Assembly: GCF_004114615.1 (NCBI RefSeq)
Contig: NZ_CP035300.1
Span: 2,232,001-2,296,000, forward strand
DNA: 64,000 nt
DNA from: Dyella sp. M7H15-1
Lineage (GTDB): Bacteria; Pseudomonadota; Gammaproteobacteria; Xanthomonadales; Rhodanobacteraceae
Direction: 5' to 3'
The notes under the pieces are model-generated. The model was not told where the DNA came from, did not search any database, and worked only from the letters and a program-made list of their open reading frames with translations. Shown here piece by piece: positions 43,701 to 53,016 of the stretch. Every line of letters starts with the position of its first letter. The stretch's first letter is position 1. The position numbers were made by a program, and so were the translations under genes.

Positions 43701-46700
43701 GGCACGACTCTCAAATGATTGTCGCCATTCTCTCGGTTTAGGAGATCATTGACGTTCTGGTACTGCTTCATTGCGTCCTGGCTTTTTTTGTCAGCCGTAA
43801 TGCATCCCAGCGAAATTCCGCCAGGGTGCAATTCGAATCCACAGCGCTCAAGACCAAGACGGCATTTCCAACCGGGGATTTTTGGATTGGGTTCGAGACG
43901 CCAGAAACCTTCATGCCCAGGTCTATCGTCCTGATTCATGTTGTAGTTTCCAGGAACAATCGGCCCGATTTCGTTATGGCTTGCGCATCCTGGGTCGTTA
44001 GCACAGGGGCCAACACCAGACCAAACGCCATTAGGCCCAAGGGTTGCAGGATCGCCGCCGGCATTGGGCGTACAAGTCAGGGTGTGCGAAGAAATCGAGT
44101 AGGTGCAAGACGCCAAACCGTAGGGGTCAATGCGGCTAAGGGGATTCCCCCCAACATAGGCATAGAAGCTCAACTGCCCACCACCAAACGTGATCGGGTC
44201 CTCACTGATGAACCCACTCATCATCGGGCTGTAATAGCGTGCTCGATAGTAGTAGAGGCCCGGGCTGTCGGCTTCTCGCCCAGTGTACTGGTACGGATTC
44301 GTGAATCCCGTTGTCGTGTCACTTGGTGTCACGTTCCCATACGGGTCGTAGCTGTAGCGCTGCCTGATTGCACCAGTCGGATCAGTCAATGCAATCGTGC
44401 TGTTGAGCAAGTCCGTCAAGAAGTACGTTCGTCCCGTGACATCGTTGCGCGCAAAACGCTCGTCGATGCCTAAACCAATCAGGATCGGATTGATCGTGCC
44501 ACCTTGGGTTTCCTGCACCGCATTCATGCCGTCATACAGGAACTGCGTGGCTGTACCTTGCACCGTTTTGCTTGTGCGACGCCCAAATGCGTCGTAACTG
44601 AAACTGAGTTGGACCGCGCCGCCCTGGCTGATCTGCGCAAGCTGATTGCGCGCATTCCACGTATACGTGTTCGTCCCATCACTGGTCAGGTTGCCGTTCG
44701 CGTCGTAAGTCAGCGCCTGCCCGTTGAAATTCGTCTCCCGATCATTCAGGTCAAACGTCGCCGGCTGTGTGGTCGCCGTCGGCAGCACGTCCGTGGCGAA
44801 GCTGCCGCCTTTGCTGATGATTCTTCCGTCGGCGTCATATCCGTAAGTCAGGTTGCCAAGCGGGGTGCCGTTGCCTTGCGTATAGGTCAGCCCGGTCAGT
44901 TCGCTCGCGGTGTCATAGCCGTAGTTGACGGTGATGCCGTTGGGCAGCGTCAGCGTGGCTCGTCGGTTGTCGGCGTCATACGCCAGTTGCACTGTTTCGC
45001 TGCCTTGCGTGATCGTCGTGAGGCGGTTCGCATTGTCGTAGCCGTAGTTGGCCGTCGCTTGCGCCGCCGCGGTCATGCTGGTGCGCCGGCCGGCGGCATC
45101 GTAGGTGTAGCTGACGCTGCCTTGCGGCGCACTGGTGCTGGTGACGCGATCCAGGCCGTCGTAATCCCAGCTCAGCGTGCCGCTGGTCGAGTCGGTCAGG
45201 CTTGTGATGCGGTTGCCGGCGTCGTAGCTGGCCTGGATGCCGGAGCCATCCGCGTAGGACACCAGGCTTTTGCGGTTGAGCGCGTCGTAGCTGAGGTCGG
45301 TAGTTTGGCCTTTGCGATCCGTATGCGTGAGCACATCGCCCATGCCGTCATACGTCCACGACTCGCTCTGGTTCATGGCATCGGTGCGCGTGATCCGCCG
45401 GTTGCGGTTGTCGTAGGCGTAGTGGATCACGCCGGTGTTGGGCAGCGTCACGCTCAGCAGGTTGCCGTTGCCGTCGTAAGTTTGCGTCGTGGTTTGATTG
45501 AGCGGGTCTGTCATAGCCGTTACACGATCGTTGTTGTCATATTGCGTGAGCGTGACATTTCCCAATGGATCGCGGGCGGCAATCCGACGTCCCAAAGTAT
45601 CGACCACGTAGTTGACCGTGCGACCAAGCGGATCGGTAACACTCTGCAGGTCGTAGCCCCGGTAAGTAAGACTCACGGTATGGCCCAACGCATCCTGCAC
45701 CGTCGTCGGCTGGCCGGCGGCATTGCACTGGATCGTGGTGCTATGACCTAACGCATCGGTGCGTCCCGTGAGGCAGCCATGGGTATAGCTGAAGGTGGTG
45801 GTATGCCCTAACGGATCGGTCACCGAGGCGAGCTGGTTGTAATCGTTGGTGTAGGTGAAGCGGGTGGTCACCGCATTCGACGTACCGGACAACCGCGTAA
45901 TGCGGGTGACGTTGCCTAGCGCATCGTGGGCGTAGGCGGTGGTGCGGCCCAGGGCATCCGTTTGGCTGTCGAGTAAGCCCGACGACTCACGGTTGAACGT
46001 GGCGGTCTGCGCCAGCGAGGTACCGTAAGCCTCCGTGATGCTGGAGGGATAACTGCTCACTGGATCGAAGGCGACCTGCTCCTGGTTGCCATTCGGGTCG
46101 GTCACCGTGGTCGCCGTGACGACGTTGTTGCTGTCAGTGATATAGGCAAACTGATAGGACGTGTTGTCGGCGTAGGTTTGCTTGGTCACTCTTCCATTGG
46201 CGTCGTACTGATTGGTCACCCACACATGGCCGCGCCGATCCTGCATGGTGAGCATGTGGTGGTTGGCGTCGTAGGTGTATTGCTCGGTGGTGTTGTCCGG
46301 GTACGTGACCGTGGTCAGGCTTCCGGCGCTGTTGTAGGCATAGCCGAGGGTGCGGCCGCTGTGGTCGACGGCGCTAGTGACGCGGTTACCGCTGTCGTAG
46401 TTGAAGGTGAGGGTGCGGCCGCTGGGTGAGAGGGCTTGTTCGAGCAGGCCGCCGTTGTAGGTGTATTGAATCTGGTTGCCGTAGCGGTCTTGTATCCACG
46501 ACAGGCTGTTGGGCACATGATTGGTGAAGGCGTATTGCGTGCCGTCCTTCATCGTCACGATCCAATGGGCGGCGCTGGGCGTGGTGTCGTAGACGAACTG
46601 CAGGGTGGCGCCATACAGCGACGAATCGGTGTCGGTGTGCTCCCACACGGTACCGGCCGGGAACGGCCAATTGGCCGAACCGCTGACCAAATGGAAGTTC

Positions 46701-49021
46701 ACCCCCTCGCCGCACGGCAACACCATCTGCACCGTGTTGAAGGTGTGATCGTTGTTGGGCGTGGTGCCGGCCAGATGCATGCCGACGTTGCTGTTGCCAC
46801 CGATGCCGAACATCTGCGAGGCCGTACTCGCCGAGTTATACGTACGGGTCAGCGTCAACGGCAGGATGTCGCGAATGGCCAGATCGTCCCACTCGTGAAA
46901 CAGGATGCCGGTTTGCAGGTCGATCGGCTCGCCCCTTTGCGCATTGCAAACCTTTTGCTCCGTCCCTCCGGCGGCGCTGCTGATCGACGCACCCGCACCC
47001 AAGGCAAGCGTCAGCGCCACGCCGGGATCGGGTGCGAGATGTTGGGTGTCGGTAGAAACATGTCCAGTGCCGTACATCTGCCAGCCGTCTTGGGCGCTAT
47101 ACACCCAGAAATCAGCCGCCGTGTTGGCCTTCGCTTGGCCATAGTTGGGGTAGACCACGCGGATGCCCTTGGCGGCTTCCGGCGTCAGCCCTTGCATCAC
47201 CGCATCGCCCGGCTGGAGGGTGAAGTACATCGGGAAGTTGTCGGGCAACGGGAACGGCGCGTGATCGACCGGCGTAGGCACCAGCGCAATATGCGTGAGC
47301 ACCTTGCCTTGTCGATCCTTGAACACCGCACCGGCAGGGATATGTAGCTCCAGTCCCGGCATGTCCGGGTGCTCAAGCACCACTTCGCGCGGGGTCGGTG
47401 TCGGCAATGCGATCTCGTCGCGCGGCAGGATGCGTGGTAGGTACATCACGAATGGCATGTGGCTGATGGCGTGGGCCTTCACGTCGGCGCCGACCACAAA
47501 ACGACCGTATGTCACATGACCATGGTTGGCCGAGTCGCCATCCACGAAGAGTTCCTGCCGTCCGGCGGGAAGATCTTTCAGCACGAATATACCTTGCGCA
47601 TCCGTCTTCACGATCTGATCGCCAATGCTCACCGCCACGTTGGCGACAGGCGTTTCGTCGATCTGGCGCACTTGGCCGATGAATGCGGTGATATTTTTTG
47701 GCAGTGCCGCTTCCAGCGCACGCGTGTCGGGCAGGTGTTGGTACTTGGCATACAGGCGCCAGTGGGCGCCTGTTGCATCCGGCGCATTGTTCTTGCCGGG
47801 ATAGAACGCCCCGTCGCGTACGAAGCCGTGATCTCGGCAAAGTTGATCGCCCGTGCATGTCGCATGCCCGCCACCGGCCATCACATAGAGCGGGGGCAGA
47901 GCGGTTTCCGAGGACGTCGGCGTGTTCGCTGCCGGACGCGCCCCCGACCCAGCCAACACCACGCCAGTGACATCGTGGCTGGCGGTGGTAAAGCCCACCG
48001 CGGTGTACGGCACCGCCTCGCCGGTTGCGGTGTGCAAGCCCTTCACGAACAGCGTATAGCGCGAGCCGGGATACAGATCATCCGGCAATTGCACGAAGGC
48101 CAGGCGGCCACCCTCGGTGCCTATCGCCTTGACTGGCACCGCGCCTTCCGGACCGAGCAAGGTCACCGCGCCATCGTTGAGTTGGCGCACGTCGACAGGG
48201 GCTGCAAAGCGCATCACCAGCGGGCCGTGAAGGGAAGCGGACGTGGTGTTTTGGTCGGGGGAGGTTTTTGTGATCAGCGATGCCGGTTTGGCCGGCGCGG
48301 TGACGCCGACCCACCATCGTGACGTTGTGGGATCGTATTGCCACGCTTCGTGGATCGGCAGGCCGTGCTCATCGACCCCCTCTTCGATCACGACAGAGCC
48401 GTCGCTTTGCAAGGTGGCCTTGGCTTCCATGCGCGGTGATACAGCCTTGCTCAGCAGCGTGATCTGACGGGTTTGCGGCTGCCACACCACAGACAGGGTC
48501 GCGGGTTTGCCGTCGACCGACCAACCGCCCGTCATCAGCACGCTGCCATCCGTCAGCACGGTAAGCGTGTGGCCGGCACGCGCCGGCAAGTCCAACGCGC
48601 CCGTGCGCACGAAATGCTGCGTGGATGGATGGAACCATTCGCCGTTGTCCAGCATGTGGCCTTGCGCATCGACACCGCCCCAGAGCAGCACGTCGCCACC
48701 GGGCATCACCGTGACCGAGCCGAAGCGACGAGCTTCCGGCAGTTTCACGGGAAGGCGCTGGCCCTCATCAAGGAGATAAGCGAGACCTTCTCCGCCATGC
48801 ACCTCAAGCAAGCGCCCGTCGGGCAGGAGCGTGCGACGGATGTCGGCCGAGGCGGGTAGCACGTATGCGTGATGATGGGTCGTGACCCGTTCGGGCGACG
48901 ATGCCTTTGGCAACGACACGGCGACCACGCTCAGCAGGATGACACTCGCCATCATCCCGACCACCCGTGCGCCACTCCAGCGCGTTTCCCTGACTTTCAT
49001 CATCAATGTCCTTTTAGGCAT
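43697..49021 (-). CDS. Full-length Rhs polymorphic toxin with Tlde1-like (DUF2778) tip
   Basis: The 1774-residue protein has an N-terminal signal/transmembrane segment (about 24-42), Kelch-like repeats (about 60-240: GGDVLLWGGVDAQGHMLDNG, GSVLMTGG), an Ig-like SbsA-type domain (about 265-350), a carboxypeptidase-regulatory-like domain (about 460-525), a DUF6531-like start (PIDLQTGILFHEWDDLAI, about 695), a long YD-repeat shell, and the Rhs core end DPYGLAS near 1634. The 140-residue tip contains GPIVPGNYNM, then FELHPGGISLGCITADKK; the His and Ser-x-Gly-Cys arrangement matches the L,D-transpeptidase-like fold of Tlde1/DUF2778 effectors that damage peptidoglycan. No PAAR domain is present; export by Sec is inferred. 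Start could also be the ATG 7 codons downstream. Confidence 0.92.
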   Translation of the reverse strand: MPKRTLMMKVRETRWSGARVVGMMASVILLSVVAVSLPKASSPERVTTHHHAYVLPASADIRRTLLPDGRLLEVHGGEGLAYLLDEGQRLPVKLPEARRFGSVTVMPGGDVLLWGGVDAQGHMLDNGEWFHPSTQHFVRTGALDLPARAGHTLTVLTDGSVLMTGGWSVDGKPATLSVVWQPQTRQITLLSKAVSPRMEAKATLQSDGSVVIEEGVDEHGLPIHEAWQYDPTTSRWWVGVTAPAKPASLITKTSPDQNTTSASLHGPLVMRFAAPVDVRQLNDGAVTLLGPEGAVPVKAIGTEGGRLAFVQLPDDLYPGSRYTLFVKGLHTATGEAVPYTAVGFTTASHDVTGVVLAGSGARPAANTPTSSETALPPLYVMAGGGHATCTGDQLCRDHGFVRDGAFYPGKNNAPDATGAHWRLYAKYQHLPDTRALEAALPKNITAFIGQVRQIDETPVANVAVSIGDQIVKTDAQGIFVLKDLPAGRQELFVDGDSANHGHVTYGRFVVGADVKAHAISHMPFVMYLPRILPRDEIALPTPTPREVVLEHPDMPGLELHIPAGAVFKDRQGKVLTHIALVPTPVDHAPFPLPDNFPMYFTLQPGDAVMQGLTPEAAKGIRVVYPNYGQAKANTAADFWVYSAQDGWQMYGTGHVSTDTQHLAPDPGVALTLALGAGASISSAAGGTEQKVCNAQRGEPIDLQTGILFHEWDDLAIRDILPLTLTRTYNSASTASQMFGIGGNSNVGMHLAGTTPNNDHTFNTVQMVLPCGEGVNFHLVSGSANWPFPAGTVWEHTDTDSSLYGATLQFVYDTTPSAAHWIVTMKDGTQYAFTNHVPNSLSWIQDRYGNQIQYTYNGGLLEQALSPSGRTLTFNYDSGNRVTSAVDHSGRTLGYAYNSAGSLTTVTYPDNTTEQYTYDANHHMLTMQDRRGHVWVTNQYDANGRVTKQTYADNTSYQFAYITDSNNVVTATTVTDPNGNQEQVAFDPVSSYPSSITEAYGTSLAQTATFNRESSGLLDSQTDALGRTTAYAHDALGNVTRITRLSGTSNAVTTRFTYTNDYNQLASVTDPLGHTTTFSYTHGCLTGRTDALGHSTTIQCNAAGQPTTVQDALGHTVSLTYRGYDLQSVTDPLGRTVNYVVDTLGRRIAARDPLGNVTLTQYDNNDRVTAMTDPLNQTTTQTYDGNGNLLSVTLPNTGVIHYAYDNRNRRITRTDAMNQSESWTYDGMGDVLTHTDRKGQTTDLSYDALNRKSLVSYADGSGIQASYDAGNRITSLTDSTSGTLSWDYDGLDRVTSTSAPQGSVSYTYDAAGRRTSMTAAAQATANYGYDNANRLTTITQGSETVQLAYDADNRRATLTLPNGITVNYGYDTASELTGLTYTQGNGTPLGNLTYGYDADGRIISKGGSFATDVLPTATTQPATFDLNDRETNFNGQALTYDANGNLTSDGTNTYTWNARNQLAQISQGGAVQLSFSYDAFGRRTSKTVQGTATQFLYDGMNAVQETQGGTINPILIGLGIDERFARNDVTGRTYFLTDLLNSTIALTDPTGAIRQRYSYDPYGNVTPSDTTTGFTNPYQYTGREADSPGLYYYRARYYSPMMSGFISEDPITFGGGQLSFYAYVGGNPLSRIDPYGLASCTYSISSHTLTCTPNAGGDPATLGPNGVWSGVGPCANDPGCASHNEIGPIVPGNYNMNQDDRPGHEGFWRLEPNPKIPGWKCRLGLERCGFELHPGGISLGCITADKKSQDAMKQYQNVNDLLNRENGDNHLRVVP

Positions 49022-49064
49022 GCCGTGGCATGACCACTCATCGCTCGATCCGTGTTGATCCGTT

Positions 49065-49178
49065 TTACTGGGGTATTAGCGTTAATTGCGCATGGGCTGG
49101 AATGCCTATGGCGGTGTAGAACACCACCGTATACGTGCCCGTCGCGGGGAGATTGGCCAGGTTGCTGGTTGTGGAGTT
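49065..49178 (-). pseudogene. C-terminal remnant of a secreted/surface protein upstream of rhs
   Basis: The minus strand reads NSTTSNLANLPATGTYTVVF followed by YTAIGIPAHAQLTLIPQ and a stop. The pattern NLPATGTYTVVx ... LTL is typical of beta-rich repeats in secreted proteins and in N-terminal parts of other Rhs proteins of this group. The upstream portion is gone, so it is a decayed fragment. Confidence 0.5.
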
Positions 49179-49565
49179 CCTTTTCTTGCCGCTCCTTGGG
49201 AAACGGTCAGCCTGATCTCAACGTCATGAACCTCTTGAACCCCGGCGCCCCGTCCCAGCGTGAAAGGGGGGTGAAGTTGCTTGCGAATGGCACCAGAATC
49301 GCCATAAAAAATCCGTGAATATTTTTACAGTAGGCAGACGTAACTTCCCCTGTGGGGAGGACTCCTATAGCGGGCGCTCTTACGAGCACCGAAAAGCCTG
49401 GGTGGAACAGCGATTGCTGACGTTGGCCGAATGCTTCGCTGTGGGCGTTGGCGGTGATGGCAATGTATTTTGCGGCAGGATTGATTGAAGTGGCGTAAGC
49501 GCCAGCGTTGCTGCCTGATCAAACCGACATCCTTGTAGTTGTACTGTCAGGTACAATTTTTTCAT
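49179..49565. other. Intergenic stretch upstream of gshA without a recognised gene
   Basis: No convincing coding region on either strand. The stretch marks the right border of the rhs/IS region and includes AT-rich DNA around 49300-49330 (cataaaaaatccgtgaatat) that could contain a promoter. Confidence 0.4.
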
Positions 49566-49578
49566 CCCCCCCCCCCCC
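49566..49578. repeat. Homopolymer of 13 C residues upstream of gshA
   Basis: A run of thirteen C (followed by four T) lies 57 bp before the gshA start, within the likely 5' leader or promoter. Such runs change length by slippage during replication and can modulate expression; they are also a frequent site of sequencing error. Confidence 0.85.
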
Positions 49579-49635
49579 TTTTCATGGCGGTGCCGCACCA
49601 CCATAGTCGAAGGCTCCCTCCGTGAGGCATGCCAC

Positions 49636-51027
49636 GTGTCCATACCCAGTGCCGTCAAGAGCACCCCGATCCACGGTCGCCAGCAACTGATCGACTACCT
49701 AGCCGCCGGCGAGAAACCGCGCGACGCATGGCGAATCGGCACCGAACACGAAAAGTTCGGCTTCCGCACCGATGCCCCTGGATCAAGTTCTGGGCAGGCT
49801 CTGTGCCCCCCTGAGTTCGAAGGCGAGCGTGGCATTCGCGCCCTGCTGGAAGGTATTGCTGCGCGCTACGACTGGGAAATCACCCGCGAGGGCGAAACAC
49901 CGGTCGCATTGACTCGTGGCAAAGCCAACATCACCCTGGAGCCGGCCGGCCAGTTGGAGCTATCCGGTGCACCGCTGGAAACCATCCATCAAACCTGCTG
50001 CGAAGTGAACTCGCATCTGGAAGAGGTGCGCTCCGTGGCGGACGGCCTCGGGATGGGCTTCCTCGGGATGGGCTTCCAGCCCAAATGGCGCCGCGATGAC
50101 ATGCCGTGGATGCCCAAAGGACGCTACAAGATCATGCGCGAATACATGCCCAAGGTCGGCTCGCTCGGCCTAGACATGATGACGCGCACCTGCACGGTGC
50201 AAGTGAACCTGGATTTCGGCAACGAAGCCGACATGGTGCGCAAGTTCCGCACCAGCCTCGCGCTGCAACCGGTCGCCACGGCACTGTTTGCCGATTCGCC
50301 GTTCACCGAAGGCAAACCCAACGGATATCTTTCGTATCGCTCGCACGTGTGGACCGATACCGATGCCGATCGCACTGGCATGCTCGACTTTGTGTTCGAA
50401 GACGGCTTCGGTTACGAGCGCTATGTGGATTACATCCTCGACGTGCCGATGTATTTCAGTTATCAGGATGGCCGCTACATCGATCTGGCTGGACAGGACT
50501 TCAAGCGCTTCATGGCTGGCACACTGGATGCCCTGCCCGGCACGCGTGCAACAATGAAAGATTGGGCCGACCATCTCACCACCGCCTTCCCGGAAGTGCG
50601 TCTGAAACAGTATCTTGAAATGCGCGGCGCGGATGGCGGTCCGTGGAACCGCCTGTGTGCTCTGCCCGCGTTGTGGGTGGGTCTGCTCTATGACGACGAT
50701 GCATTGCATGCCGCGTGGGATCTGGTGAAGGACTTCACGCACGTGGAACGCCATGCCCTGCGCGACGGCGTGCCGAAGCACGGATTGAAACTCCCATTCC
50801 GCAACGGAACCGTGCGCGATCTTGCACGCGAAACCTTACAGATCGCCGCGCACGGCTTGAAGCGCCGCAACCGGCTCAACCGCCATGACGCGGACGAAAG
50901 CATTTTTCTCGAGCCACTGATCGACATCGTGGACTCCAACCAGACGCCCGCCGAACGCAAGCTGGAGCTCTTCCACGGCGAATGGAACGGCAGCGTCGAT
51001 CCGGTGTTCAAGGAATTCGCATATTGA
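49636..51027 (+). CDS. gshA: Glutamate-cysteine ligase
   Basis: The 463-residue protein belongs to the plant/alphaproteobacterial type of glutamate-cysteine ligase used in Xanthomonadales: [30 protein letters not shown] (substrate/metal-binding), [13 protein letters not shown] and [17 protein letters not shown]. It makes gamma-glutamylcysteine in glutathione synthesis. An alternative frame starting 7 bp upstream is a shadow. Confidence 0.95.
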   Translation: MSIPSAVKSTPIHGRQQLIDYLAAGEKPRDAWRIGTEHEKFGFRTDAPGSSSGQALCPPEFEGERGIRALLEGIAARYDWEITREGETPVALTRGKANITLEPAGQLELSGAPLETIHQTCCEVNSHLEEVRSVADGLGMGFLGMGFQPKWRRDDMPWMPKGRYKIMREYMPKVGSLGLDMMTRTCTVQVNLDFGNEADMVRKFRTSLALQPVATALFADSPFTEGKPNGYLSYRSHVWTDTDADRTGMLDFVFEDGFGYERYVDYILDVPMYFSYQDGRYIDLAGQDFKRFMAGTLDALPGTRATMKDWADHLTTAFPEVRLKQYLEMRGADGGPWNRLCALPALWVGLLYDDDALHAAWDLVKDFTHVERHALRDGVPKHGLKLPFRNGTVRDLARETLQIAAHGLKRRNRLNRHDADESIFLEPLIDIVDSNQTPAERKLELFHGEWNGSVDPVFKEFAY

Positions 51028-51086
51028 TCGCGATAGTCATGTGGGGTATTGCCATCAAATGGCTACCGTCGTTCTTGGCACACTGA

Positions 51087-51548
51087 TCAGGACTGGGTAC
51101 GGATACCCAACCAGCGTGCGACCAGCGTATCCAGGCTAACCTTGCCCGGCCCTGCTACCAGGAACCAGAAGAAGATCAGCGTATAGACCACCTCGTCGGC
51201 CTCGACATAGTCATCCAGCCCCATCAGATTGCTCGACACCACCAGCGTCACCGCGACGATCATGTTGATGATCATCGGAATGGTGACCAGACGCGTGAAC
51301 AGGCCGAGCATCAGCAGCAGGCCGCCCAGCAATTCCGTCCAGGCCGACAACGCAGCGCTGAAAGCCGGGAAGGGAACACCCCAGCCAACGAAGCGTTGGG
51401 TGAACCCATCCAGGTTATGCACTTTGGCGATGCCCGTCTCCAGCCAGAAGTAACCGAAGACCACACGTACCACCAACGGCCCCAGCCAGCGCCCGGCGTG
51501 CAAAATCTCCAATAGGCGGGATGCCTTCGCTGCCATAAATTGACGCAT
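51087..51548 (-). CDS. DoxX family membrane protein
   Basis: The 153-residue protein has four predicted transmembrane helices with the DoxX pattern (VVRVVFGYFWLETGIAKVHN, LSAWTELLGGLLLMLGLFTR, VYTLIFFWFLVAGP). DoxX genes accompany many bufferin clusters (sometimes called bufD). Here it is divergent from bufABC, 277 bp apart, so both may be driven from the shared intergenic region. Its function in the system is not established. Confidence 0.88.
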   Translation of the reverse strand: MRQFMAAKASRLLEILHAGRWLGPLVVRVVFGYFWLETGIAKVHNLDGFTQRFVGWGVPFPAFSAALSAWTELLGGLLLMLGLFTRLVTIPMIINMIVAVTLVVSSNLMGLDDYVEADEVVYTLIFFWFLVAGPGKVSLDTLVARWLGIRTQS

Positions 51549-51825
51549 TGCATATATTCCTTTGAATGAAGTGAGTGCATCATGCCGGTACCCCGCTCAT
51601 GCCTGCCATGTCCAGGCATCCAGGGTTTCTTGCCCAAGATCCAAATGATGCCAGGCATGGACCGGATGATCGGGCATAAAAGCGGGACTCATGGATGCAG
51701 CCGTCGACGGACCGAAGCAACACAATGAGCCGGTCGAAACCAACACACGGGCCATGCCCATGTAGCGGATACGACGTTCTTTCGCGCCGCACCGCGGCGA
51801 CCAAAACCTTTTAGGAGCCATAGAT
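51549..51825. promoter_or_regulatory. Divergent promoter region of doxX and bufABC
   Basis: 277 bp between the divergent starts, with no gene-like frame that is convincing. It presumably holds promoters for both sides. The bufA ribosome site TAGGAG is at about 51813-51818. I could not assign a sigma-factor motif with confidence. Confidence 0.45.
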
Positions 51826-52095
51826 ATGAAGATCAAGACAGTCAACGCCAGCGCCATGGCCGTCATGGTGGCCGGTCTGTTCGCCGCCGCTGCAGTGAAT
51901 GCTGCTCCTGTGGGCACTGCTGCCGGTGACCAGGCCCCAGTGAAGTGCATGAACTCTTCATCCTGTAAAGGCCACGGTGCCTGCAAGCAGGCCACTAATG
52001 CATGCAAGGGCCAGAACTCGTGCAAGGGCCAAGGCTTCACAATGCAGAAGACTCAGGCTGACTGCGACGCAGCGCAGGCCGAGGCCAAGAAGTAA
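51826..52095 (+). CDS. Bufferin-type metallophore precursor peptide (BufA-like)
   Basis: The 89-residue product has a Sec signal peptide (residues 1-26, cleavage after AVNA) and a core with six cysteines (41, 47, 53, 60, 66, 80), most in CKGHGAC, NACKGQNSC and similar repeats. This is the pattern of the bufferin precursors, ribosomal peptides whose cysteines are modified by a DUF692 (MNIO) enzyme, forming copper-binding heterocycles, then exported to the periplasm. bufB and bufC follow directly. A good ribosome site lies 8 bases upstream. Core modification and metal bound are inferred from known relatives. Confidence 0.88.
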   Translation: MKIKTVNASAMAVMVAGLFAAAAVNAAPVGTAAGDQAPVKCMNSSSCKGHGACKQATNACKGQNSCKGQGFTMQKTQADCDAAQAEAKK

Positions 52096-52158
52096 TGCTC
52101 CCGGCGGGTTGCATACCACCCGTACGCAACCCGCTTTTCCAAGCTGGCGAATATCGTC

Positions 52159-53016
52159 ATGGTTATGACATCCATCGAGCACACTGATTCGCGGCCGTAC
52201 CTCGGCTATGGACTTGGTTTGCGCGTTGAACATTATGAAGCGCTGCTCGCCGATCCCAGCAAGGTGGAATGGCTGGAAGTGGTTTCGGAAAATTACATGG
52301 TGAACGGCGGGCTGCCGCTGGTGTGGCTGGAACGTTTTCGTGAGCGCTTCCCGCTGGTCATGCATGGCGTTTCATTGTCCATTGGAAGCACCGACCCGCT
52401 CGACGAAGACTATCTAGCACGACTCGGCGCGCTGGCACGGCGTATCGAACCCGCATGGATATCGGATCACCTGTGCTGGACCGGTGTGCAAGGCGTCCAT
52501 TTGCACGACCTGATGCCACTGCCTTATACCGAGGAAGCACTCGATCACGTGGTGAGTCGCATCAAGCACGTGCAGGATACGCTCAAGCGCCGCATCCTAC
52601 TGGAGAACGTTTCCAGTTACGTAAGCTTCGCCGATTCACAACTAACGGAGTGGGAGTTTCTCGCCGAAGTTGCCGAGCGTTCTGACTGTTTGATCCTACT
52701 CGACGTCAACAATGTGCATGTCAGCGCTACGAATCATGGTTTCTCATCGATGGATTACTTGCGCGGCATCCCTGTATCGCGCGTGCAGCAATTCCATCTT
52801 GCCGGTTACGAGCAAGGCGAACCATTGATTATCGACACCCATGACGCGCCTGTTTCCAACGCGGTGTGGGACTTGTACATCGAGGCCGTGCGCCGCTTCG
52901 GCCGCGTCTCGACCATGATTGAACGCGACGATAATTTCCCACCACTGGCCGAATTGATGACCGAACTGGAGCATGCCCGTGCGTTGGCGGAACCATTGTT
53001 GCAGGCGGCCGCATGA
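52159..53016 (+). CDS. MNIO-family (DUF692) bufferin-modifying enzyme BufB
   Basis: The 285-residue TIM-barrel protein has the DUF692 motifs: LGYGLGLRVEHYEALL at the start, His69 (VMHGVSLSIG), His104 (ISDHLCW), Glu149-Asn150 (ILLENVSSY), LLDVNNVHV (Asp182, His187), His213 (QFHLAGYE) and DTHD (226-229), consistent with a multinuclear iron site. These enzymes convert cysteines of the precursor to heterocycles using oxygen. It lies between bufA and bufC, overlapping bufC by 4 bp. Confidence 0.93.
   Translation: MVMTSIEHTDSRPYLGYGLGLRVEHYEALLADPSKVEWLEVVSENYMVNGGLPLVWLERFRERFPLVMHGVSLSIGSTDPLDEDYLARLGALARRIEPAWISDHLCWTGVQGVHLHDLMPLPYTEEALDHVVSRIKHVQDTLKRRILLENVSSYVSFADSQLTEWEFLAEVAERSDCLILLDVNNVHVSATNHGFSSMDYLRGIPVSRVQQFHLAGYEQGEPLIIDTHDAPVSNAVWDLYIEAVRRFGRVSTMIERDDNFPPLAELMTELEHARALAEPLLQAAA

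Noticed and set aside
44200-46900. Dense short repeats resembling a CRISPR or minisatellite
   Set aside because: They are the YD repeats of the Rhs protein, irregular in spacing and in frame with the coding sequence; there are no direct repeats with unique spacers.
50046-50075. Exact tandem 15-bp duplication inside gshA (GMGFLGMGF)
   Set aside because: The encoded repeat corresponds to the GxGFLGxGF motif normal for this enzyme family, so it is not a recent duplication or a contingency repeat.
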